From the NCBI GenBank assembly GCA_017654935.2, contig CM065695.1, positions 29,627,354-29,691,353 of the forward strand: DNA of 64,000 nt. Reading direction: 5' to 3'. Of this stretch, positions 53,622 to 63,075 are shown in pieces. This DNA comes from Phymorhynchus buccinoides. Its lineage: Eukaryota; Mollusca; Gastropoda; Neogastropoda; Raphitomidae. The position numbers and the translations under genes are program-made. The notes beneath the pieces were generated by a model, which had not been told where the DNA came from, did no database searches, and saw only the letters and a program-made list of their open reading frames with translations. The first letter of the stretch is position 1. The number at the start of each line of letters is the position of its first letter.

Positions 53622-54262
53622 GGTACAAGGTAAATAACTGTAAACGGAAGCTTACTCTGATGTGTAAAACAGAGGCCTTATGGGTTTTTTTTTTTTTTTT
53701 TTTTTTTTCCCAAGGGACTTGTTGTTGGGTGTGTTGGTTTTTTTTTTGTGTGTGTTTTTTCTTCTGTGATTTTGTAATCTACTTTTTTGTTTTGTGTTTT
53801 GGTACTGGCATCATAGTTTATATTAATACCCGCGTTTCTTAAAGTATTTCCTTTTTGATTTAGGTGTTGATTTCATTTTTTTTTTCCTTAGTCTGATATA
53901 TATGTTTGTTTATGTATATGTGTATTGTTTTTCTTTGGTTATGTATATTTAAATGAAAAAACCGAATAAAAACGTTTAATATAAAAAACTTGTATCAAAC
54001 AATGACTGCAGAAATATATATTAAAAAAAATGCTTTCAGCAGTCTTTTATTTTATACAAGTTATTAGTTTTCGTACTAAGTTCAATAATATGTCAATGAA
54101 CTATCTAAAGATAGTCCGTTTTGACTCCAAGCCATCGAACTGTGCTGCTGTTTTTGGGATGATTACATTTTCAACAAAAGCATCTGAAGAAATTTTTTAA
54201 GCAAAATATAAACAACAGTCATCTACGTTTTTCGGTATAAAATTATTTTTATTATTATTATA

Positions 54263-54477
54263 GAGGGGAAGTATTGTTTTTATTTTGATCTTGATGGTTT
54301 TTTGCTCCTTCTGTTGCCTGTTTTTTGCTCCTTTTAGCTATATTTGCTGTTTGCTGTTTTCTTGTTTGTCTATGTTGATAAAGGCGCGTTCGCCGAAATA
54401 TCCAGTAGTTTTGTTTTGTCTCTTGTGAATAAAATAACGTCACTTTGCACTTGTCGTGTAGTTGTTAGTTTGTTGTA

Positions 54478-54520
<43 letters not shown>

Positions 54521-54522
54521 TA
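54263..54522 (+). mobile_element. Family G repeat, copy 2, with TTA microsatellite
   Basis: It is collinear with 40244-40445, followed by (TTA)n at about 54479-54522. Confidence 0.6.
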
Positions 54523-54639
54523 GGGAGATGATTAAATTTCAATAACAGCTTATGAAATAATCGATTTTTAAAACCAAATAAAAACAGCAGTTATCAACGT
54601 TTTTCGGTATAAAAAAAAAACAAACAAAAAAAAACAAAC

Positions 54640-54990
54640 TATGCGATTCAATCACATGGTCATCAAGAACAAATGTGATTCGTGCTTCGAGATCATGTGA
54701 TCGAATTGTATCATACAGTCGTGTGATTTTAACTGACGTGTGGCTGGCCATAAGTATTCGACCAAGTATTCGACTGTAGAAATTTTTGTAAGAGTTTTTA
54801 GAACAAAGGCAGGAGAATGGACCAGTAAGGCAGAAAGATAGCAGATGACAGTAAGCAAAGGGAAAAGGCAGAATGACAGATTAAAGGAAATGACAAGGAC
54901 AGAGCTTCCACAAAGTGGGGAACTATTTGTACGAAATTCCCCCCTCATCGCCCCCCCCCCCCCCCCCCCCCCAACCCTTGGTATCCTCAT
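54640..54990 (-). mobile_element. Palindromic fragment plus family F reverse copy
   Basis: 54640-54760 has inverted arms (CAAACTATGCGATTC, and GAATTGTATCATACAGTCGT). 54789-54990 is a reverse family F copy. A C run lies at about 54950-54972. Confidence 0.5.
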
Positions 54991-55317
54991 GGAGGGAGAT
55001 TAAGTATCTGACATGCATCTTTGTATTACATAATGTTTCTTATATGGTTTTATGGATATTCAGGAATGTAAGTTTACTTGATTCAACCATCTGGAAGTGT
55101 TGGGTCCTTTTTTTTCTTTCTTTTTTTTTTGGTTGAATAAACTGAATCCCTTGGAAATACACAAAGTTGGAAGGAAAAATGGTGTTTTACGTCCTCTCGG
55201 TCATAGACACATATGGGACATTTGTAAATACAAAGATGGTGGGAACATTACTGGGCACAATGCCCAGAGGCAGTGCCACACCAGTAAAGTCCCGATTTTT
55301 TTAAAAATACAGATATG

Positions 55318-55370
55318 TGTAGCGGTAACCACGCCTCGGTAAAACCTCATCGGCTATGGTACCGCTACAG
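55318..55370 (-). repeat. Short dispersed palindrome
   Basis: GCGGTAACCACGCCTCGGT and CATCGGCTATGGTACCGC are the reverse of sequence inside the family A copy at 20484-20530. The ends GCGGTA/TACCGC pair with each other. Confidence 0.55.
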
Positions 55371-55578
55371 TATATGAATATAAATACACAAAGTTCTGCA
55401 AAGGATTACTGTTTATTTAATGAAGTATCTTGTTAAAATGTAGTATGCATGTGTATTTTTGTTGTTATTGGATTATTTATTTTTAATTATGTAAGCCGTA
55501 TCGGTTTATCTCCCCCACCTTTTCTAAACTCTATGATAGTAGGGCATTTTTGTTTGGCAACCTTATGATGTCATTTTG

Positions 55579-55824
55579 TTAACCCTTTCACCGCCAACCA
55601 TATTTCAACCAAAAATTTCCATTAAATTTACCTGAATAGAGAACAAAATCCATCTGCAGTATTGGGGATTCTTCTGTGACATATATAAAATAAGGTCCAT
55701 CCTTACTTCCCAAAACTAAGACAATAGGGTCTTTGGATAATAGACCCCAATTTGATGTTTTTTAGTGACATAGGTGTCAAATCACTGTGGTGCTAAAATG
55801 CGACTTTGGCGGTGACAGGGTTAA
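55579..55824 (-). mobile_element. TTAA MITE family B, copy 8 (reverse)
   Basis: Ends TTAACCCTTTCACCGCCA and GGCGGTGACAGGGTTAA, full length. Confidence 0.85.
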
Positions 55825-56488
55825 GTGAGACCATTGAGGGGTGGATTAGCATTTTCATGAAAATGTCACAAAGCCTAACATTGTACAAAAAACGTTTAAA
55901 ATTTTCAAATATAGCCTGTATTTTAGATACTTAACCTTTAGCACGCTGCAGGCGCACTGTGTCACCAAGCAGATACTCTCCCCTGCCACTGCAGGCACCC
56001 TGTGTCGCCCAGAGAGGGGTACTCAAAACAAACGCTTCGCGGATATTATTTCCGTTACTAAAAATGGAAACAACCTTACTTTCGCTTCAGAACGAGGCTC
56101 AGCTGCACCATTTTTTTTCAAGTTGGCTGCCATCTTGCTTTTTCATTTGGTTTATTGAATTTTTCAAAGTTTTATTCAGTCAGAAAGTCAATTTCCCTAT
56201 CAAACATGGCAGATTTTCGTATTGATGAAGCTTTCCTACTGGAAATGTATCGTTGAATTTTGCTTAGATAATGCATTTTTAGGCTTTGTTAGGTTGGATA
56301 TCGACGGTGAAAGAGACATAGATAGATCATAGTAATTGAATGTTTTGTTTGGCTTTTTGGGGGGGCTTTCTTAAAGATTATCTGCTCATCATTGTAACCA
56401 TTATCATCTGTACCAGACATCTCCCTCAAATGTTTTCCACCCCCAATATCGTTGTGTATGCCATGTTGTTCTCCTTAACACTAACTAG

Positions 56489-56544
56489 ATTTTCCTGATC
56501 CTGACAGCTTTCTTTGGAACAGGCAACATCGCCAGTATTAACAG
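56489..56544 (+). CDS. PIGN: PIGN exon J (block 2)
   Basis: The exon lies between CTAACTAG and GTAAGC: 18 codons plus two bases. It reads IFLILTAFFGTGNIASIN. The TAFFGTGNIASIN motif is one of the most conserved in PIGN. Exon K completes the following serine. The 3' half of this exon and its donor are duplicated 128 bases downstream. Confidence 0.93.
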
Positions 56545-56771
56545 GTAAGCTGTTAAAGCCGACTCGCACTATCCAACTGTTTAGTCGAAAGGAAACTCAG
56601 TCGTCAACTCCTTCTCCCCTTCTGCTGTTGGGATGTTGTTGCTGGAACAGGCAACATCGCCAGTATTAACAGGTAAGCTGTTAAAGTCAACTCACACTAT
56701 CCAACTGTTTAGTCGAAAGGAAACTCAGTCGTGAACTCCTTCTCCCTTTCTGCTGTTGGGATGTTGTTGTT
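56516..56771 (+). repeat. 128-bp tandem duplication of the exon J 3' end and donor
   Basis: GGAACAGGCAACATCGCCAG occurs at 56516 and again at 56644. About 128 bases, including TTAACAGGTAAGC (the exon end plus donor), are repeated almost exactly. The second copy has a donor but no acceptor of its own. Confidence 0.9.
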
Positions 56772-56786
56772 GTTGTTGTTCCCTGG

Positions 56787-57131
56787 CTTAACGACTCCAG
56801 GGATCATCCCAACAGCCAGAGCACTTGAACAATTCAGTACAAATGCACCAGCTAGGGATGAGAACACTACGTGTGTGACCGTTTTTGATTACCCCGCCAT
56901 ATGGGCAGCCACACTCCGTCTTTGGGGGATTTTAGACTGATGATGTTATGCTGGGAGCTTGTCATGGCTTAAGACAATCCCCGCACAACCATTCAGAGCA
57001 TAACAACATTTTGATGTAGCCTTGGTCTTCTAGCTTATGTCAACTGGTCTGACACAGCCTCATGTCAAGGCATGCTGTTAGGATGATCCCTGGAGTCTTT
57101 TAGCCATGGTACGTAGAGTCTTTTAGCCATG
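56787..57131 (+). mobile_element. Family E repeat, full copy
   Basis: TTAACGACTCCAGGGATCAT at the left mirrors GATGATCCCTGGAGTCTTTT at the right, so it is a MITE with inverted ends. It is collinear with 23049-23345. Confidence 0.72.
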
Positions 57132-57254
57132 GTATGCAAATAACAACAACTGTACCTTTTACCCTATGTTTAAGGTTATATAAAATGTTTGATTAAAAAT
57201 AACATGGCCGCTGTTGTTTTATGAGACATGCCATTTAGCGGGCTTTAGTAAAGA

Positions 57255-57487
57255 TGAACCCTTTCACTGCCATAGTCGCCGCTTGGCACCATTATGATCT
57301 TAACACTCATCACAGGTAAAAGGCATTTAATCAGGGTTCGTTATCCAAAGACTTCTGTTCTCAATTTTGGTTGATAAGAATTGGCCTAATGTTATACATA
57401 ACATAAAGGAATCTGCAGTATTGCATACTCCAGGTAAGTTTAATTTGACATTTATAGCTGGAAAATGGCTTGCAGTGAAAGGGTTAA
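57255..57487 (+). mobile_element. TTAA MITE family B, copy 9, diverged
   Basis: Left edge TGAACCCTTTCACTGCCA, right edge TTGCAGTGAAAGGGTTAA. The body is more diverged than other copies. Confidence 0.75.
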
Positions 57488-57559
57488 ATAACTGAAACAA
57501 TGGAAATTGTAGTTATGCGATTTCTTGATGAAGAAGACATGCATTTAGCATCACAGCAC

Positions 57560-57690
57560 ACAATCTCATGTGTCTGCACGCATGCATGCACGCACGCACA
57601 CACACACACACCGCACGCATGCACACAAACACACACACATACACACACACACACCACACGCGCACACACACACACACGCACACTATTCAT
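57560..57690 (+). repeat. CA-rich microsatellite
   Basis: These are (CA)n with GCATG and CGCACG interruptions, followed by GA-rich sequence to 57807. Confidence 0.88.
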
Positions 57691-58350
57691 GCACAGTTAA
57701 AGAAAGTGTGGGGGTGGGGGGTGGAGAGACGGAAATTTGGAAGAGATAGACAGACAGGAGGACAAAGACAAAGATAGAGGGTCGGAGAAATAGGGAGAGA
57801 GAAGGGTGGACACACACTTAGAGGGGGGAATTGCAGCAATGAATTGAAAGAGATTGATAAAAAGATTGAGGAAGAGAAAAACAACTATCTATGTGCTTCA
57901 GTCTTGGGTTTCAGAGAAACAAAAACAAGTTTGCGTGGTAACTTTCCTTTATTTTCTTTTTTTCTTCACATTCTTTGCTGACTATTTGAAGTGATTCTTC
58001 TTGAAACTCAATAGTTATTTCCTCAAGGTCAGTTCAGGTGACATTACAACATTAGTTTTTGTTTGACAGACAATGAGATTACAATTGTTTTTTGTTTGTT
58101 TTTTAATCAGACTGCTAGCTGCACAATAAAACAAGCACAATAAATGTTTCAATAGTGCTGCAGATAATAAATTGTATTAACAGCCATTTTCACCACAAGA
58201 TAAACAAAATAAGATATTGGAAAAGAAAGGAAACTTACAGTCTTGCTGACAGTCAGCGGAAATACGCTAAAATTGCAAAACATCTACTGACTTGAGCTTT
58301 GAGTTGCACTTTGTAAGCCATACTCGACAACTACCCTGATTAAAATGGGA

Positions 58351-58356
58351 TTTATT
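58351..58356 (-). terminator. Polyadenylation signal of nested gene copy 2
   Basis: AATAAA on the minus strand, about 23 bases past the stop codon. Confidence 0.6.
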
Positions 58357-58378
58357 GGCTTCGGCAAAAGTCCCAAGA

Positions 58379-59284
58379 TTATTTAGAGCAGACAACACAC
58401 GTGACCAGTTTGTCATTCACATAGGGGCCACAAGGTAGACTCCCACAAACTGTTTTGGTGTAGTACAAAAGATTACCATTGCTGTTGATGGCACCAGTTC
58501 CAGGCAGGCCCTCCTCCTTGGTATCAACGCAGATAAACTCAGAGGCAGCTACCTGACCGTGGTAGCCAGCCATGATATAGCCTGAATACTGTACGGTCCA
58601 ATCCCTCGGACAATCGTTGGTGCCAGGGATCATTTGGGTGGACGACAGTGGAGACCAGCACATGGCACAGGCAGGCTCTTCGTTGTTGTGGGAGTCTAGG
58701 GTTTCGTACTCCCCGCCGTACAACTGCGCGAATGCTGAAACGCCAGACGGGAGGTCCTGCAGCTTGGGAGACATGGTCAAGCACAGCGGGTTTGCTGCTG
58801 CACCAGTGTGGGCATACCACGACCCACCCAGCACGCCGTCGTACACCAGCTGTGAGGAGGGAGAGCAGGTAGAGCTTCCCCAGTGGACAAACGAAGACCC
58901 TTTAGCCGCGTTCGAAGTCTTCAAGGCCTGGACATTACTGGACAATGCCTGCAGATTTCCCGACATGAGTGTTACCTCCTGGGCCAGTCGGTTCACCACC
59001 ACTTCTAGAGGGCCCCCATCATCAGAGCGAGCCCACTGAGTATGCACTGAATTCGCTGCGGGCTGATCATCACCAGGATGTTCTAAGTGCCTCGCCTCTT
59101 GCTTACAGTCTTTGACGGCAGCCCTCAGCTCCTGATTTTCCTTCTTGAGCCACTCAATCTGCGTCTGCTGGTCGGCAAACAGACGGTCCAGTCGGTCCAG
59201 TTTGGAGGAGAGGTCTTCGCGGCCCTGTGCTGCATGGAGGGTTACCAGCAGTGCACAGATCTTTAGATGTAAGACAGACTGCAT
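58379..59284 (-). CDS. Nested secreted coiled-coil protein with short-chain-collagen-C4-like domain, copy 2
   Basis: This single-exon gene of 301 residues starts at the ATG at 59284-59282. It has the same plan as 1534-2481: signal peptide (residues 1-21), coiled coil (24-61), a second heptad-like stretch that is 14 residues shorter, and the cysteine-rich C-terminal domain from HWGSSTC to TCVVCSK. All cysteines of the C-terminal domain are kept. Many surface-type residues differ (for example SHYTHPGSGA against SWYAHTGAAA, and FYSHAGA against YHGQVAA). The TATA box is at 59385-59391. It is antisense within the PIGN intron between exons J and K. Function is inferred only from architecture. Confidence 0.85.
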   Translation of the reverse strand: MQSVLHLKICALLVTLHAAQGREDLSSKLDRLDRLFADQQTQIEWLKKENQELRAAVKDCKQEARHLEHPGDDQPAANSVHTQWARSDDGGPLEVVVNRLAQEVTLMSGNLQALSSNVQALKTSNAAKGSSFVHWGSSTCSPSSQLVYDGVLGGSWYAHTGAAANPLCLTMSPKLQDLPSGVSAFAQLYGGEYETLDSHNNEEPACAMCWSPLSSTQMIPGTNDCPRDWTVQYSGYIMAGYHGQVAASEFICVDTKEEGLPGTGAINSNGNLLYYTKTVCGSLPCGPYVNDKLVTCVVCSK

Positions 59285-59384
59285 GATGAAGTCTGAACAA
59301 AGGGCTGCCTGATAAACTTGCTGTGTAAGGCAGTGGACCAACGATGAAGGCAGAGATAAAGAAAAGACAGGTCGTGTTGTGGGG

Positions 59385-59391
59385 TTTTATA
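59385..59391 (-). promoter_or_regulatory. TATA box of nested gene copy 2
   Basis: TATAAAA on the minus strand, about 101 bases before the ATG, in sequence identical to copy 1. Confidence 0.6.
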
Positions 59392-59683
59392 GTCTGATAA
59401 GAAAACATATTTTTATTGTGTTTTTTAATCTTTCTCTATCCTTTCATACACTTGTGGTGTACTTCACAAGCGTGCTTGTGATCATGCGTGTGTGAGAGCG
59501 CACACGCATGCACACACGCACACACACACACAGAATCACATGCACACACACGTACACAAAATCACATGCACACACACACAAGATCTCATATATAGAAAAC
59601 ATTATCTCCTCTTCAACCCCTCAGCACAGATTTAGGTGTGGCCTCATGCACCCTTTTCCCGACAATGGAAAATAATATATTAA

Positions 59684-60719
59684 CTCTTAGCGTCCTATAG
59701 CGCACCGATCCGCACCTCACCGTCAGTCCTAAACCGCATGAAAGCGCACCTATCCACGCACGTTGTTTAGTCATATTGCTAAGGAAGTGGGAACTCTCTA
59801 ATGCAGAGAGGAAGCTTTAACGACAGCCGGAAAGCATTCGACTTCCTGTTGCAATGGCTGCCATTTGCAGGGAGGTCGATTGAAGGCTAAATTTGATCGA
59901 TTTTCTTCGAATTTCTTTGGGACAAATTTGTTTCATCAAAATGGCGGCATTCCGAACGATGAATGACGATGTTATCGATGTTTTTACCGATAAATTGTGT
60001 GCCAATCGTGCTTTTGGACTTAGTTATAGGGGCCAGAGTGACGTGACTGTTGAGACTCATGCTAGTGCAGTGCCTACTATGGTTAACTTCGACTATCGAT
60101 CGGCAGAAAATCAATCGAACGATTCCGACAACCGGTCATCTGCCGAGCATTCGGACACTGTTTTAGACAGCGAATTGGACAGTTTCAATGATTTTTATCG
60201 GACTTAGAGTGGTTTAACACTTTGTACAAAGCATAGAGATACTTTTCACATGAAAACTACGATCGCGAATAATCGGCAGTAAGACCGACAGGTGTGCGTA
60301 ACCGAACCTAATTTTTACCTGTTAATTGCATAACCAAAATAGTACGGAAAGGCAAGTACTAAGTTTATTTTGTGCTTTTAGTGTTTCTCTGATCATGTCA
60401 GTGACTTGTGCTTGCAATGTTTTAATACTAAACAAACCACACATTGTTTTTTAACATGTTTGTTGAACACCTTTATTTTTTATTTTTTTTGTAATAATCA
60501 ATCAAAATAAACACCAAAAAAATGTCAGATTGGCAAAAATAACATTGTCAACACAGAAAACAATATCATAACAAGATTACAACAATGTTTCATTAACTTT
60601 TATTCAAAAATAATTTCAATATAATATTTTGAATAAGCATACCCATTTCTTGCTCATTCTGTCAAATCCTTACAGGATTGTGGGCTTGACTCTGCCACTT
60701 CCTTATAGGATGCTAAGAG
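59684..60719 (+). mobile_element. piggyBac-type element, 1,036 bp, absent from copy 1
   Basis: It is flanked by TTAA at 59680-59683 and 60720-60723. The ends CTCTTAGCGTCCTATA and (reverse complement) CTCTTAGCATCCTATA are inverted repeats. In copy 1 the same place (near 2960) has a single TTAA and no element, giving the unoccupied site. Exact TTAA duplication is the signature of piggyBac-group transposases. Confidence 0.88.
59941..60207 (+). CDS. Short acidic ORF in the piggyBac-type element, possible transposase N-terminus remnant
   Basis: 88 residues from the ATG at 59941 (MAAFRTMNDD), ending DSELDSFNDFYRT. The C-terminal half is Asp/Ser/Glu-rich, like the disordered N-termini of piggyBac transposases. 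No DDD catalytic domain follows, so the element is an internally deleted derivative. It may be noncoding now. Confidence 0.35.
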   Translation: MAAFRTMNDDVIDVFTDKLCANRAFGLSYRGQSDVTVETHASAVPTMVNFDYRSAENQSNDSDNRSSAEHSDTVLDSELDSFNDFYRT

Positions 60720-61454
60720 TTAAACAAAACTGTAAGCCTTTTTTACATATGAGAGATAAGCACACACCTGCCTCTTTCTCATGCATCTGAAAAGAACCTG
60801 TTGTAAAGATCCTTATCAAAGTATTGACATTAACATCTATTGACATTTCTGATTACTTACAACTTATGTTTTTAAGCACAATTTTAAAAAAAAATTCTGT
60901 ACCTGGTCTGAAATTCTGTACCTGTGTCTGAAATTTTTAAAAACTCGTATCTCGGTATTTTTTTATTTTTTTTAGTTAGATACACAGTCAGCTCTCTATT
61001 TCTTCCTGCCACCTTCCACCAAAAGCTTGTATCTCTAACGACTTTCTATCTGGGGTAAATGAGGTTGTGAAAAGAGAAGAAAAACTCGAAAGTCCCAAAT
61101 TCAGGACAAAAACCTCATATCTTCGTTCTTTTCAAGTCTAAATTATTATTTTTAAAAGTAATTTTAACGAAATGCAGGACTAAACTCGCAATGTCTTGAA
61201 CAACATATTCATCATAGTTAATCAATTGTGGTCAACGCGGTTAATTTTTAAAACAGTTTGTTTTCATTTTTCTCAAAACTACCAAAATTGAGATACGAGG
61301 TTTTTGAATTTCACCGATGATATGTATGTTGTGTATATGTATGCACATATCTATTCTGCTCACACACAAAATGTGCATACTCACAAACATGCCCATGCCA
61401 ATGCCCACCCCCTCCCACATAACCCATCCACACTGAAGGTTCTATGTAGTATAC

Positions 61455-62082
61455 GTAGTAGTAATTATTAGGGCTAGAAGTGGGCCTCGCGGCCCTTTTA
61501 CGCCCTTTCTGGTTTGTGACTTTGATTTGTTTCAAGGTGGCTTGCTTTCTACAGCTAAACTATAAAATTTAACAAAAATATGGAATGGACTTTTTCTTCT
61601 TTTTTTTAATTCATCGAAAGTAGTATAAAAATTTGACGTCTTTGTCCAGAAGATGTTTTAATATATTTATGTTAGGTGCAGCCTTAATGTTAGTTGACAA
61701 ATTATTCCAGTATTGAACAACTCGGTTAGAAAAGTAAAACTTGCGAATGTTAGTAACTGATCGTCTTAAAAATAACTTCTCTGTACTATTTCGTGTCATG
61801 TTTGTGATACTTTTAACAAAAAGGTTGTTAAAGTCTATGTCATCAATATTATTCATTATTTTATATACTTGTATAAGGTCTCTCCCCTGACTCTTCTTCC
61901 CTTCAGAGAAGGTAATCCCACGAATTTTAGTCTTTCACTATAAGTTTTGTTCCTACATGCGTTGATCAATTTTGTCGCCCTTCTTTGCACTTTCGCTATA
62001 GCTATTGATTGCCTTTTAAAGATTGGGCACCAAACTGAGTTGGCATATTCCAAGTGTGGTCTTACCATAGCCAAAGATTCTA
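61455..62082 (-). mobile_element. CR1/Jockey-like LINE 3' remnant, copy 2
   Basis: It is the same remnant as 3650-4295 but better preserved. The minus strand shows RPHLEYANSVWCP, VQRRATKLI, then FSNRVVQYWNNL and KHLLDKD, the usual end of a CR1-group reverse transcriptase. A one-base shift near 61880 separates the two halves. Confidence 0.78.
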
Positions 62083-62325
62083 AAGGGGAAGATAAGCATC
62101 CGGTCTCTTTTCCCTATATGAGTAGTGAGGACAGAAACACTGGTTATGTCCCTTTTAAACAGGACACATTTTACACGTCGATAGGCCAGTTGAATTCTCC
62201 GTTCAAATTCCAGTCTGAGTTTTTGGATAGCCTCCACTGTGAAAAGTGTACTGTCCCCACTAACGATAACTCTATCAGCCCGGTTCGCCGAGCTCTTAAG
62301 TAATCCATCTTACCCTTTTAGAATA
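62083..62325. mobile_element. MITE inserted in the CR1-like remnant, copy 2
   Basis: Same insertion as 4296-4552, so it predates the separation of the two blocks. Confidence 0.6.
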
Positions 62326-62381
62326 TCTTTGCCATAGCTTTATAAAGTAGGGTTATGGTTTGTGGTTGTGTGATGTTTCAG

Positions 62382-62457
62382 TTTTGACCCAGCCTCGGTG
62401 TACTGTTTCTTGACTGTCTTCAACCCCTTTGTGATGGGGGCCCTCATGATGCTTAAG
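62382..62457 (+). CDS. PIGN: PIGN exon K (block 2)
   Basis: It has the same product and splice sites as 4605-4680 (TTTCAG before, GTGAGA after; [13 protein letters not shown] and [12 protein letters not shown]). It follows exon J in phase. Exons L and M of this block must lie beyond the window end, past the array. Confidence 0.92.
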
Positions 62458-62469
62458 GTGAGAACTGTG

Positions 62470-62511
<42 letters not shown>

Positions 62512-63075
62512 ATTGTGGATTAAACAATCTTTGAATCTTTGTGTGTGTGTGTGTGTGATGGGAACAAATATATTCTTATGGGGAAAAGTACAAGAATGAG
62601 TGAACTGGGAGGAACAGAGGGTGTAAAATGATCACATGACTGTAAGAATGTTCTCATGCAAGTTACTGAGCAACTTTTCCTAGTGACAAGGTCTCATGAA
62701 CCAGTAAGCTACTGTCTTGAAGTGTGTAAGTGGTGGTTTGTTATTGCAGCTTTCATCAGCCAGACTGCAAAAAGTGAATAAAAGAGATTAATTAAGGATG
62801 TTGAAACCCTTCTTCTTCTTCCTGTTGATCGGCCTCCTTCATCAAGTTGAAGATTCTGCCGATGTTGGAGGAAAAAAAAAAAAGGATTTAGCTTGTGTGT
62901 GTGTTGAATGTGTAGCGTTTGTGTGTTTGGACATCACATGAGAGTCTGCAAGTGTGCTGTGTATGTGTGTGTGTCGTTGAGTGTGTGTGTGTTTATATGC
63001 TTATGTTTATTTGTATGTGTGAGCATGTATTGCGTATGTGTGCGCCATGACGTGTGCAAGCTTGTGTGGGTGTTT

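Larger units (their letters stand above)
44480..53990 (+). mobile_element. L1-like (L1/Tx1 group) LINE, inactivated
   Basis: A coiled-coil ORF1 (44852-45766), then an endonuclease/reverse transcriptase ORF2 (49840-53621) and a 3' end with AATAAA and an A-rich tail near 53960-53990. The two ORFs lie 4.07 kb apart, which is unusually far. That interval holds microsatellites and an inserted family B MITE. ORF1 may belong to the same element or to a different one. The 5' limit is a guess. It is intronic to PIGN, in the same orientation. Confidence 0.75.
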
